Below are positions 23,571-39,007 of a DNA stretch of 64,000 bases, in pieces (the first letter of the stretch is position 1; each line of letters starts with the position of its first letter). The stretch is from Cannabis sativa (taxonomy: Eukaryota > Streptophyta > Magnoliopsida > Rosales > Cannabaceae). A program made the translations under genes and the position numbers. Where the stretch lies: the NCBI RefSeq assembly GCF_029168945.1, contig NC_083609.1:23743501-23807500 (forward strand). Reading direction: 5' to 3'. The notes beneath the pieces are model-generated. The model was not told where the DNA came from. It searched no databases and worked only from the letters and a program-made list of their open reading frames with translations.

Positions 23571-26147
23571 AATATAAAACAAAATGGGCATTTCAAATAA
23601 TCTTAACACCTTGATATACAAATCAAGTGTAGTAGTAGTATACTCCTCGTAATAGGATCTGACAGGTTGAATTCAACACGACGTTTTCTCCACCATTACT
23701 CTTCCTTAATCACAAAATCATTGATAATGTGAAATTCCTCTCTATATGTCTACTCTTTTGGGATACTGGATTCTATACCTTTGGCAACTACTTTTGGTTA
23801 ATCAGGAAATTAACACTAGTAGTTAAGACAAGTTGGAACGGTGCCACAATTGTATAGAACTTTCCTTAGACTGAATAAGTACCTTTCCTTCAACTTTAAC
23901 ATTCAGTCCCTCTCTGGTAGACCTAGAGATTTCAGATAGGTTTTTACACTTCTCCAAAATCACTACTCTACCCCCAGAGTAATCACCATCTTATCAGCAG
24001 ACTTCCTAGCACAAAGGGAAGTCTCGAAATCTGATGTGGTGTAGTCTAAGAGTTTTAAACACACCCTTATTGACTAACATATAGTTCCTCTTCTTAATCT
24101 TAAGATTTACTTGATTGTCTTCCAATGTTCCTCTCCTGGATTAATCCGATACCTACTCATTACTCCCACTCAACAGCAGATGTCTGGTCTAAGGCATACT
24201 AAAGCATATCTGAGACCTCTCACTGTTGATTTAGGAAATTCTTTCATGGCTTTATCTTTTCTGCAATAGTTGAGACTTTTCCTTAGATAAATAAAATCTA
24301 TGCCTAGAAGTCGAGAAGCTTCTATAGATTGCCATTAGAAAGAAATGCTTCAGCATCTTACTAAAGTAAGTTACTTGCATTAGAGTAAGTAATTACCAGG
24401 TATACCACAAGCCATAGGTTTAGATAAACTCAAACTTATAATACTAGGAACAGGAAGTTTTGTTAAGTCCATTGAATAGACTTATAAACTAAAATTTCCT
24501 TTTATGTCCTTGTAATAGAAAACTTTAGGTTACTCCATGTGAATGGATTAAACCATAGTTCTATTGGCTTTTCTTCTTAGTTTCTTATCTTGACAATCCA
24601 TTACTTATTTAAAATCACAATGGATTTTAATCACTAGTGTCTTTCAAGTCATAAGAAGTGAAGTTCCTTGAAACTCTCCCACTACGACAAGGTACCGTGA
24701 ATTATGTCTAAGAAAACTAAATGGTATTGATCTCTTCGGTTGTGACAAGACAACAGAGGCAGTGGGATCATCATATGTAGAATAAGATGATAGAACACTT
24801 ATGGAATCAAAAGAAATATCTCCTTTATTTGTTACTTTATTTTTCAGACTTAGTCATTTTCTTAGAAAAGTAGTATTTGTTTAAACAAACACTTTCTTAT
24901 CTAATGACTATGGGATGGTCCACCCTTAATCACTTAGAATAGCTAACAAACAATGGTTAACAGTTCTAGCTTTTCTTAAGGTTTTGATTAGGTCATCCAT
25001 GAATCTAGTAATGATTTACTTTAAGTATACAACCATTGCATCATTCTGAAATTGTATTACCATAGAAGGATTTAGGCAACGACTAGTAACGAATCATCAA
25101 TATGCAAATTGAAATTTCTGGGGAGGTAAGTTTGGATATAATTCAAAAATCAAATTAATGATCTTTGAACTGCATATCTACTAACTATTTCTCCACCCCT
25201 ATCAGTTCGCAAGATCTTTAACCACTTACCTTAATGGTTTTCACCATTGCTAGAAATTCATGAAATTTTTTTAAACATTTCAAATTTCTTTGCATAAGGT
25301 ATAATCTAGAGTGATCGTTTTAAGAATACAACGAAAAACTCATATCCACCCCTGAATGTACATCCATCTGCGAATGAGATGAACTTACTTTCAGTGGATA
25401 TAGGCATATTAACTCTTTGCAGAGATTGATCTTGTCAATACCACTATGATAAAGATACAAATGCCATAGATTAAAAATGTGTGATTGTGTCTTTTTGATG
25501 ACTTAGGTTTAGTTACATTAAAGAGTTCTTAGAATAGTGCAAGTGGATCCTGGTCACAGAATACTAAACTCATATTCCATACAGTTTGCATCCATTGATA
25601 GAAAATGGTATTAAACACTTGTGAAAGTGAAACTGTATTGTATTAAAAAAAATTATTTGGAATCTAAAACTTAAAGTTAAAGACTTAAATTTATACCAAA
25701 TATACATGAGTAATTCTTTCTTGGACCACCACTACTAATATAAACTCTAAGTCAGATTTGCCCATAAAAGTAGGAGATTTCTAAGATTGAGGGCTTATAT
25801 CATTTTGGAATAGAATTTCGGGATTATAATCATATGCGTCATTTAATTTCTGAAGAGAAAAAATAGAATGACATTAAATGATTTATAGACCATTCATCCA
25901 ATGATATGTCATTGAGCTGATTCGAAATGAATAAGCTAAGAGGAATTAGAATAATTTCGTTGTTTAAATAAGAATCCAAATATGCTCCGATTAGCGAGAG
26001 TCAAAGTAATCTTATTTATACAATCTTCTTGTTTCATATCGTAAAATACTAGTCTAAGGTGTCATCAATTGATGAACAACTAGGTGTTGCATATACATTA
26101 TTTATCTTTCGAGATCTAACACTATTATGTATGTCTAATGGTGAAAA
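23571..26147 (-). pseudogene. decayed copia pol of element 1
   Basis: This region is the inverted homologue of 46798-49392, in which copia domains can still be read. Stops and indels are so frequent that no ORF above 60 codons survives. The pre-integrase block lies near 25400-25500 and integrase near 25100-25200, followed toward 23600 by RT and RNase H relics. A gag gene and a protease active site could not be recognised between the solo LTR and the pre-integrase block. Confidence 0.6.
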
Positions 26148-28035
26148 TGTTGGAAGTTATTTTACCAGGAACTTAGATCTACTCACAAGTATGTTGATTT
26201 AACAACCTAAATATGAACTTCTAAAAACGATATGAAATTAAACACATAAGAGTATCAGAAATCTTACAAAGTTGATTGCAAACGGAATATATATGTCTCC
26301 TCCCACTCAGATCTCTAACCCTTGATTCCTTTCTGTAGCAGAGTATAATCAAGATCTGAGCCCGATAGTCCTTCTTTGTTGTCTCTGAAATCTACACAGC
26401 CTTCCTCACTATGATTGAGGTATTACTTGATGTGTGTGGGCACTACTCTAGCACTTATACATTTCGAAACAGTGAAGGAAGAGAGAGAGAGAAGGTGGCG
26501 GCTGAGAGAGAATTTTCTGAGAGAAAATTCTTTCAGAATAAAGCTGTGAAAAGGTTGTACAGAGATATGTGTAACTCTGAAGCCTTTGCCTTCTATTTAT
26601 AGAAGACCACCAAGGGCTATGATTGACATTTGGAATTGAAAAAATCAAAGAGAAAAGGAAGCTAAGTGGCCGGCCTAGGCATTGTGGAAACAAGGCTTGC
26701 CACTTTTCCAACTTTCCTTTTCCTACACTGATAGTTTCCTGTTTTGTGAAAAACTGCCAATTCCATTGTTCAACCACATCAATGACAAATTTAATTATTT
26801 AATAATTAAAATTAATTATCAAATAATATATTATCATTTATTTTATTAATAATGAAACTAATTAAAGTTTCCTAATTAATAAATATGCCCTTCAAAATCT
26901 CTATTTACTGTTTTGCCCTTAATAAGTGATAAATTCTCAAATAGACAAGTCCATCTTGAGAATTTTTAATTGATTAATTAAAATCAATTAAATGAGTCTT
27001 ACAAGTAATATCATCTCAACTAGTGAGGGGACCATGGGTCTATATATCCGAGCTTCCAATAAGCAGATCTAGAATTTACCACTTAAATTTACTGACTTAT
27101 TAATTCTTCGTTGAATCCACACATAGAACTCAGAATTGCACTCTCATTATATAGAATGCTCTATATGTTCCACCATATAGACACATTATTAGTTATCCAT
27201 TGTTATAATCCTAATGTGATCAATGATCCTCTATATGGATGATCTACACTGTAAAGGGACTTAAATTACCGTAACACCCTACAATGTATTTTATCCTTAA
27301 AACACTTAACCCTGTATAAATGATATTTCAACTAAGTGAAATGAGTACTCAATCATTTATCTCGTTTGGTTAAGCTCGAAGGAAATCACCCTTTGCTTAC
27401 TATTCGCCAGATAGAAGCTATAGATTCCATATTTATGTTAGCGCTCCCACTCAATAGCACTACCGTGTTCCCAAAATGTATGTATTGCCCAGACTAAAGA
27501 TTTAGGCTTAACTAACAAATCAAAGAACACGAATAACACTCTTGAAATTAAGCCTAACCATATCAGGATTTCGATCATGTGATCTAGGATCAACTTGTGA
27601 TATTGAATTGAATAGATGTTTACGGTAAGTTTCAAAATCTAATTCAAAGTTCAATATCGGTCCATTCAAATGCATACTCCATGCATTCAACCTGAGCTTT
27701 ACTTTAACCTATGTTCTGGAAAGAACATAACATTTCTCCAAATGTAAGTAAACTCTGTTGTAGATTCTCATATCAGTGAAACCCAGTGTTCTGATAAATC
27801 TAGGAATACTTTATTCACATAGTCATGTTTATTTTCCACTGTGTTGACAACACAATAAACATGTTCAAGTATGTGAAAGGGGTTTGGATGAATTTATAAA
27901 TCAAACAGACAAGCAATTGATTAAGTGAACCAAAACATACACAAGTGAATGAAAAATTACTTCTGTTACTTTATTGATATTGAATAATCTGGATTACATT
28001 GAAACAGAGTTTTATTTAGGGAATAAAACCCAACA
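26148..28035 (-). repeat. solo LTR nested in copia element 1 (sense)
   Basis: An LTR of the same superfamily (TGTTGG...CCAACA, 1888 bp) flanked by a perfect 5 bp duplication GAAAA (26143-26147 and 28036-28040), with no second LTR or interior of its own. It is clearly more diverged from LTRs at 21676 and 35676 than they are from each other, so it belongs to another subfamily. It lies in the same orientation as element 1. Confidence 0.85.
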
Positions 28036-30285
28036 GAAAATCCATTAGGGATTTATCTCATTAGAAAAACAAGCCAAGTTAGACCAACAATGAAGATTCG
28101 AAATTAAACTACAATTTAATAACAAAAAATAACATGGTTCAATACAAATTCATACACAATTCAGAAATTATGAAGCACATAGCAAGTAGGAATGACAAGT
28201 GACAATACTAAAACATACAATCCTAAATAATTTCCAAGGTTTTCAACAAACTGATATCAGTGTCCCGTTTAGGCGAGAGTCAAAGCTATCATTCATTGAA
28301 TAGAGTTGTCAGCTCATCTAAAGTAATCAACATTCTAGCAACCTTTTATTCGATCAAGATTTGAATCCGCGTTGTCCCGTTTAGGCGAGAGTCAAGGCTA
28401 TTTTATCTTATGAGCTTCCACCATTGTTTCATATTCTTGCAAGTCTTATACAGTCGCCACCATTAGGGTGATCATAAACTATATAAAAAACTTACAAGAT
28501 TACTTATCTTTCGATATTAAACGGTGCTAACTTGCTAATGAACGTTCCTCCATTAGGGAGGATTACTCACTAAAACAATAGCTATGTAAAACCAACAATG
28601 GAGATCGAATATCCTAATAATAATAAAGCTCATTATTTAATGAAGGTCGTATTTTCTCCTAATATTTATTTTAATCTATTTATTTTAAATATATATTTAA
28701 TTAAAATTTCCAATTTAGAATGAAAAATTCCAAATATAAATTTTAATTTAATATTTATAAATTATACTTAGATGGATATGAAAATAACGTGAATTATTTC
28801 CATCTTAGTAATAATTTCCATAAATATTTAGAAAATTATTCAATTTAAGTTGTTTCAAAATTAATTTAAATTAATTTACAACTCGAATTTAATTTTCTAA
28901 AAATATATATTGCATTTCGAAAATGCTTTAAAATAAAATAAAAAAACCATCCTCGAAAATTACCCTAATTTTATGTTGGCCCAAAATTAATAAAAATTAA
29001 TTTTCAACAAAAAATATAATTTTCCTATTTAATTAAATATCTAAAAAAAAAATTCAAATATTTAAGTATCATGATTAAAAAATCAACTTAAATATTAATT
29101 TTCTATTTAATTAAAAACAATAGAAAAATACTTCAAGCAAAACAGATAATATCTATCTAGACTTTCATGGACTAATTAATTCAATTTCTAATTATAATAT
29201 ATTTTAGTTCATTTATTTTAATTAATCATTAAATGAAAAAATCAATGATTTAAGTTGGTCCGAAATTAAATAAATAATTTTCAACTTTAATCTTTTTTTT
29301 TAAATAAAATTCGAAATTTCTACATTAAAGAAATGTAATTTCGAAATTTTGGGAAATGATTAGTAAAATAAAATAAAATATATTTTGAAAATTATTCAAA
29401 CTTAAGTTATTCTGAATTAAGATTCCAAACTTAAAATAATTTCCAATTTTAATTAAATAACATGAAAATAACAATATTTAAGTATCATGATGAAAATCAA
29501 CTTAAATATTGAAATTTTCAATTTAATTAAATGTATTAAATTCAAAAAATAAATAATTAAGTATAGAGGAAACTTAATTATTAATTCTAGTTTAATACTA
29601 GGAAAATATTCTAAACTTAGATTGTACCAAAATTAATTAAGAAACAATTAATTTTACAATCAATGTTATTTTCCTATTTAATATTAGAAATAATAATTAG
29701 TACTAGAAATAACTATCTAGAATATATATCATTAACTAAGTGTTTTTCTAAAATTAACTTTAAAATATTGCATGAAAAATAAATTTCATATATTTTAAAA
29801 GTTAATTATGTTGCTAATTCAATTTTAATTAGGTTAGACTAATATAATTAACCAAATACAATTATTTAAATAAGGCAAATGGGCCTTCACTATTGGGGTA
29901 GTTCATGTGAGGGGGAGTTGGGTTCAGTGCCAGCAGTGTTCGTCTCGGTGGATGTGGGCGGACAGCAGGATTTTCATGGGCGGATAGCAGGGTGCTCGCG
30001 CGCGCGATTGAGCACCCATGCACACCCAAAATCCCGATTTTCCAAAATTCATAACTTTCTCAATTTTTATCGGAATCGAGTTCCGTAAAAACAAAAATTG
30101 CTTAATTTTTCACAAGGAATCCAAATAAAATATTTTCAAAAATCGAAAAAATATTTTTCATGGAAAAAAAAACCGTACAACATCAGCATTCATCAAACAA
30201 TACATAAACCAATATGAAACCATCCAAATCAACACAAAACATTAAATCATCGTTTTAATTCATATTACATGAAAGTAAATCATTA
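28036..30285 (-). other. second, shortened leader copy in copia element 1
   Basis: A non-coding leader that runs from the primer site of the LTR at 30305 toward pol. It aligns with 32263-35657 and with the inverse of 40919-44850, but lacks roughly 1.4 kb present at about 33790-35220. It contains three hairpins with ATTAG loops (28038-28054, 28458-28470, 28546-28562), the 20-mer GTCCCGTTTAGGCGAGAGTC twice (28262-28281 and 28374-28393), and a CpG-rich block at about 29925-30030. Confidence 0.75.
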
Positions 30286-30302
30286 CCATGGCTCTAATAC
30301 CA
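30286..30302 (-). other. tRNA-Met-type primer binding site beside LTR at 30305
   Basis: The minus strand reads TGGTATTAGAGCCATGG two bases inside the LTR, one base away from the standard copia site TGGTATCAGAGCC. It shows this LTR acted as a 5' LTR. Confidence 0.8.
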
Positions 30303-30304
30303 GT

Positions 30305-32262
<1,958 letters not shown>

Positions 32263-35200
32263 CTTCCACCATTGTTTCATATTTTGTAAGTCAAATACAG
32301 TCGCCATCATTAGGGTGATCCATCCCATATAAACACTTACAAAGCTACTTATCTTTTGATATTAAATGGTGCTAACTTGCTAATGAACGTTCCTCCATTA
32401 GGGAGGATTACTCACTAAAACAAAAGCTATGTAAAACCAACAATGGAGATCGAATGTCCTAATAATAAAGCTCATTATTTAAAGTGTATTTTCTTCTAAT
32501 ATTTATTTTAATCTATTTATTTTAAATATATATTTATTTAATTAAAATTTCCAATTTAGAATGAAAAATTCTAAATATAAATTTTAATTTAATATTTATA
32601 AATTTTACTTAGATGGATATGAAATAACATGAATTATTTTTATCTTATTAATAATTTCCAATAAATATTTAGAAAAATATTCAATTTAAGTTGTTACAAA
32701 ATTAATTTAAATTAATTTACAACTCAAATTTAATTTTCTATAAATATACATTGCATTTCGAAAAATTGAAGTATTTAAGAATACCATTTTCAAAAAAATG
32801 CTTTAAAATAAAATAAAAATAAATTCTGGAAAAATTATTCTAATTTAATGTTGGCCAAAAATTAATTAATAAAATTAATTTACAACAAAAAATATAATTT
32901 TCCTATTTAATTAAATATATAAAAAAAATTTAAAATATTTAAGTATCATGATGAAAATCAACTTAAATATTAATTTTCTATATAATTAAATACACTAAAA
33001 AAATACTTCAAGCAAAAACAGATAATATCTATCTAGATTTTCATTGACTAATTAATTCATTTTCTAATTAAATATATTTTACTTCATTTATTTTAATTAA
33101 TTATTAACTGAAAAAATCATTGATTTAAGTTGGTCCAAAATTAAAATAAATAATTTACAACTTTAATCTGTTTTTCAAATAAAATTCGAAATTTCTGCAT
33201 TTAAGAAATGCAATTTCGAAATTGTGGAAAAAAAGATTAATAAAATAAAATAAAATATATTTTAAAAATTATTCAAATTTAAGTTATATGAAATAAGATT
33301 TCAAACTTAAAATAATTTTCAATTTTAATTAAATAACATGAAAACAATAATATTTAAGTATCATGATGAAAATCAACTTAAATATTTAAATTTTCAATTT
33401 AATTAAATGTATTAAATTCAAGAAATAAATAATTAAGTATAGAGAAGACTTAATTATTAATTCTAATTTAATACTAGGAAAAATATACTTAACTTAGATT
33501 GTACCAAAATTAATTATTAAACAATTAATTTCACAATCTATGATATTTTTCTAATACTAGTTCTAGAAATGACTATCTAGAATAATTTCATTTACTAAGT
33601 GTTTTTCTAAATTTAACTTTAAAATATTAAATGAAAAATTAAATTTCATATATTTAAAAGTTAATTATGTTGCTAATTCAATTTTAATTTGGTTAGTCTA
33701 ATATAATTAACCTAATGCAATTATTTAAATAAGGCAAATGGGCCTTCACAATTGGGGTAGTTCATGTGAGGGGGAGCTTGGTTCAGTATGTCGTACCCAC
33801 TTCTATTGGCCCCCAACTCTCACACAAGGCCCAAAAGAGAGGAATTTAACCTTTAAATAAACAATTTTTATTCATTGAATAAGCCCAAATCTAATTGGCC
33901 CTAAATAAATTTACTTATGTCAAAATTTATTTTAGCAACCTAGTCCATTTACTTAGTAAAACTTAAATGGGCTTCCTATATGCATCTAAGCCCAATAGCA
34001 AACATATAGGCTCACACAGGTCAAAAGATTTGGATGGGCCCTATCATGTTACTAGGTTTACACAAATGAAAGAAATTACAAAATTTACCTGTTACAAATT
34101 ATTTATAAGATCTATTGACAATTGGACTATGATTAAAATCAGATCATTGGATCTGTCAACAAGTTAATCATAGCAATTTAGATCAAATAAATAATAAGTT
34201 TGTAAAAAAAATTTTGAATACATAATAATATAATCGTACAATACAAACAAATAACTGATCTGGAATATCTGGAAAGTAAGCTAAAATATCTCAATTTTAA
34301 AATTTAAAATTAAATTAAATTTTAAAATAAATATCTTAACTAGAATTCAAATTTAGGTTGTTAGAGAATATTTGAAAAAATTCAAAATTCAACAAACTCC
34401 TAAATTTCTTAAATTCTAACAAAAAATAAAAAATATCTAACCGATTTTTCAAATATCAAGTTTATTCAAAATTTAAATTTATTTAAAATTTCTAATAAGA
34501 TAATATAATATAATATCTTGAATTTTAAATTTAGATATTTTATTATATTCTGAGTCTTATAATTTAATAAATTTAAATATTTCATAAATAAAGTAATTGA
34601 AAAATAAGATATTTTATATGGTTAGAATATTTAAAAAAAAAATAATAAAATAATAAGTTTGAAAAATTTATGGTTTGAAACCCTAAAATATCTATTCAAA
34701 CTAAACTAACCAATTTTTCAAATCTTCATGTTATTTTTGCGAAAATATAATTTTAATAAAAAATATCTAATAAGATAAAATGTTAAACCTAAAATAGTCC
34801 TAATCTTATAATTTTAATTAATAAAATATATTTTGAAAATAACAAATTTGAAAAAAAAAAAATATATGATATGGTTAGCAAATTTTGAAATTAGTACAAG
34901 ATTATTTTAAAAGATAATATTTTAATATCAAAGTAAGATCATTTAAAAAATAATATGTGATCTTATAATTAAAATAAATAAAATAATCTAAAATTTCAAA
35001 AATAACCATAAGGCTCCTTTGTGAGAAATCAAATTTTCAAAATTCAAAGCCTACTAATATCAGAAACTAATTTTTAATTAATTAAAAAATTAATAAAAAT
35101 TAATTTTATTCTGAAAATTAGATTTTTAATTGAAAATTTAGATTCTACACAAAATTCTACCAAAAATTGGCTTTTGTTTCAATGAAAAACGATTTTCGAA

Positions 35201-35657
35201 TCAAAAGTTATGACGAAAACAAGTTTGAGGCACAGAGGTATGCATTGCATACCCCTGCGCGCGCGGAAGCAAGGGTGTGGCCGAGGATAGAGGCTGCAAG
35301 CAGCCCATTTGACCGAGGATCTTGGGCGTGAGCTGCCCTTCAGACAGCAGCGTGTCGGAGCGGATTCGAGGCTCGTGCGCGCGCGTGTGACATTCAAATC
35401 GCGATATTTTTGTTCAAATTCAAAAAAATCATGACTAATTCATAAAAAATTCAAATTAGGTTCTGTAAAAGTCTAAATTTATTAATTTTTCGTCTACTTT
35501 CCAAAAAAAACTAACTCCAGATCGAAATAAAAAATATTTCAGTAACATATACTGCAATTTCTAAACTATCATCAAATAAGCACATAAACTACATGAAACC
35601 ATCCAAATCAATATATAACATCGTTTTAATTCATATTTCATGAAAGTAAATCATTAT
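32263..35657 (-). other. leader of copia element 1 (PBS-proximal part)
   Basis: A 3.4 kb non-coding, very AT-rich leader following the 5' LTR at 35676. It has no credible ORF. It has one clear ATTAG-loop hairpin (32391-32407), a second with one imperfect pair (32305-32317), and a CpG-rich block at about 35250-35390 with two GCGCGCGC runs. It is interrupted at 32262 by the extra LTR. Confidence 0.75.
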
Positions 35658-35659
35658 CA

Positions 35660-35673
35660 TGGCTCTGAGGCCA
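35660..35673 (-). other. primer binding site of copia element 1
   Basis: The minus strand reads TGGCCTCAGAGCCATG two bases inside the 5' LTR, close to the tRNA-Met site TGGTATCAGAGCC. Confidence 0.75.
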
Positions 35674-35675
35674 GT

Positions 35676-37553
35676 TGTTGGATATATTTTACCAGGATCT
35701 AGATTTACTAACAAGTATGTTTCATTAACATCCTAATATGAATTCTAAAACAATGAAATAAACACATATAAAGTTTAGGAAACCTTACATTGGGTGCAGC
35801 AGAATATAATGACTCATTCCGTTCAGATCTCTAGCCCTTGATTCCTTTCTGTAGCAGAGCATCACCAAGATCTGAACCTGGATCTCTTTCTCTCATTCCT
35901 TTGATGCTGATTCTCCTTCTTGTTGGTTGATTTTCCACAGTCTTACACACTATGATTGAGATACCACTTGGTGTGTGTGGGCACTCACTCATTCACTCAA
36001 GGATTTTGAAATTATTGAAGAAGAAAAGAGAAGAAGAGGTTTCGGCTATAGAGAAAAGAAAGAGGATCAATTTTCATCTCACAAAGTTAAGTGTGAATGA
36101 GAGCCATCACTATCTATTTATAGGTAACCACCTAGGTTTAAGTTAGAATTATTTGGCATTAAAATAATGAAAAAATAAATGATAAAACCCTATAAGTGTG
36201 GCCGGCCATGGGCTTTGGATAATGGGCCTCACTTATGCCATTTTGCTGTTTTATCATTCCTGCATCTTATTTTCTCAAAAACGCCAATTTTCAAATTCAA
36301 CCATTTAAATATCAATTCTAATTATTTAATAACTAAAAATTAATTATTAAATAATATTGTCATTTAATATATTTATTAATTAGACATATAAAGTCTCTTA
36401 ATTAATAAATAAACCTAGAATTTCTTTTCTTTACAATTTCGCCCTTGCTTAGTGAAAATTCATAAACTAGACATAGTCTAACTTTAGAATTATAATTGAT
36501 TAATCAAAATTAATTAACTGAGTCTTACAAGCAGTATGGTCTCAACTAGTATGGGGACCATGGGTCTATATATCCGAGCTTCCAATAAGCAGATCAAGAA
36601 TTTATATCTTAAACTCACTGACTTATTAATTCTTCGTTGAATCCACGCATAGAACTTAGAATTGCACTCTCAGTATATAGAACGCTCTATATGTTCCACG
36701 ATATAGATAAGTCATTAGTTATCCATTGTTATAAACCTAATGTGATCAATGACCCTCTAATAGATGATCTACATTGAAAAGGCACTAAGTTACCGTTAGA
36801 CCTTCAATGTATTTTATCCTTAAAACACTTAGCTCCGTATAAATGATATTTCAGCAAAGTGAAATGAGATCTCCACCATTTATCTCTGTTTAGCTAAGCT
36901 CGAAGGATATCATCGTTTCACTTCTAAATTCCTATAGAAGTTATAGATTCCATATTTATGGTAGCGCTCCCACTCAATTATACTATCATGTTCCCAAAAT
37001 GTACGTATCACCCTAACCCAAAAGTAGGCTTAGCTAACAAATCAAAGAATATGTATAATACTCTTGAGATCGAACCTAAACATATCAGGATTAAGATCAT
37101 TTGATCTAGGATCAACAGGTGATATTGAATTGAATAGATATTACGGTAAATTTTAATATATCTAATCAAAGTTCAATATCGGTCCCTTTCGATGTATACT
37201 CCATACATCCGATGCTGGTAAACTTTGCCAATGTCCTGGAAAGGACATAACACTTATCCAAGGTGTAAGAATACCTATCGCTGATTATCATGTCAGTCTA
37301 AATCCAGTGAACTGACAAATCAGGGAATAAACTTTCGAACATATAATTAAGATTATATTCCACTGTGTTGACAACACTATAATCATTAACTAATTCATAT
37401 GTTCTGGACTTAAATAGAATTCATACATTATATGTATATAATCAGGAAATAAATCATGTGAACATGCAACATTAAAATGCTATTTCTGATCTTTATTAAT
37501 AAGTAAATCTGATTCTATTGAAATGAGTTTTATTTAGTGCATAAAACCCAACA
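35676..37553 (-). repeat. 5' LTR of copia element 1
   Basis: 1878 bp, nearly identical to 21676-23554 and followed by the TSD TGAAT at 37554-37558. Minus-strand TATAAATA lies at 36115-36122. Confidence 0.9.
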
Positions 37554-39007
37554 TGAATCTCTTTACATTTAACATGGCATGGCATTTACACATATATATC
37601 ATTAGGGTTGTAACCCTAAGCTATTAAACTGTTCCTATTAGGGTAATAACCCTAATCCTGGTTACTAAACAATCATACATATCACTTTCAATATAAGCGC
37701 CACTACGCATACTCTACATGCTAACCACTGTCTTACCTGTTGTCCCGCAATAGCAGAGATTCCAAATCCCTGGGTGCTCCTGATTAGGTGTCGGTAATCC
37801 TAGTCACACAATCTGGGATTTCATGAATAGGGTTAACCCCTAATTATATACTCATAAAATTCAATCATGGCATTTAAAATTCAGATAATCATACAAAGCT
37901 CGGAACGAGCTTTCCAACAATATATAGAACTCCTAAATCGGAGTTCGGAATAAAAAGTTATGAAATTTCAAAGTTGGGAATCCAATCTTCCCAAAAATTT
38001 GAGGGCGGGTCGCGGCATGCCCAAGCCATGTTGCGGCACCTGGGACACATCCCAGGTTCCACCTACAGGGGGTGGGTCGCGGCATGCTCAGAGCATGCTA
38101 CGGCACCTGGGTTCCAAACCCAAAAACCAGCCAGCAAAACTCGAATTTTTAGCCTCCAATCAACACCAAATCACCCCAAAACTCAACCAAACTCTCAAAA
38201 CATGATCACAACTTATCAAGCTCCAAGATAGGATATTAAAATACATACAACATGCATTAAAACTCACACTTTACCCTAAAATTCAGATTGCACACTCATC
38301 TCAGAATCATACTTAAACTTAGCATCTTCAAGTTCATGAACTTGAGCATGCTTCACCAAAGATCCAACCTCAAAAGCTCAAATATTAACCAAAAATCCAA
38401 GCTTCAAACAATAGCCAACATCACTAATACAAGAAAAGCACCCTACACCAATTCCTACTCAAACATGCATGAATTAACAAAATCACACCCATATCCAATT
38501 CAAGCATACCAAGAGCATTCAAAGCTTAAAAACTCACAAGTTCTTTTCAATTTCAGCAAGAATTCAAAGCTTAAAACAGTAGGAACACTACCTCAATTCC
38601 TTGAACACACACTAGCACCAAGAATTAAAAGCTTCCTAGGCAAAATACCAAGCAAATTTCTTCAATTCAAGTTGACACTCAAAAAGGGTTAAAGAGAGAG
38701 AGGGGGGTTTGGGTTTGAGAGAGAACAACCCAGAAAATTCATTTCTTTCCCTCAAAATTTCCAATATTAGCAAGGTAAATCACATAAGGTCAAAAGACTA
38801 AAATGCCCTTATGGCCAAATCACAGATATTAACCCTCACAAGGGTATTTATGTCATTCCATGCATATTTAAATCCCAATTAGATTTCAAATTATCAAATA
38901 TCAAATAAAATGCCAATTAAAAAATCCAATTCGCATTTCGGGCCCGAACCCGGTTCAGCACGAAATAACCGGTTGTGACTATACCGCGCTAACCTGTCAG
39001 AACACAC
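37554..39007 (-). repeat. Ty3-gypsy 3' LTR, segment 2 of 3
   Basis: The middle of the split gypsy LTR, between the TSD TGAAT of copia element 1 and the TSD CACAC of copia element 2. It has two TTAGGG/CCCTAA hairpins (37602-37619 and 37637-37656) and a CpG-rich imperfect tandem repeat of about 50 bp at 38006-38110 with the core GGTCGCGGCATGC. ORFs such as 38288-38692 are low-complexity and not credible genes. Confidence 0.65.

Noticed and set aside
35179..35397. 72-codon minus-strand ORF
   Set aside because: It spans the CpG-rich leader block, which is not conserved between copies, so coding is unlikely.
38288..38692. 134-codon ORF on the plus strand
   Set aside because: Low-complexity Asn/Ser/Lys-rich, inside a gypsy LTR, and antisense to the element; no recognisable domain.
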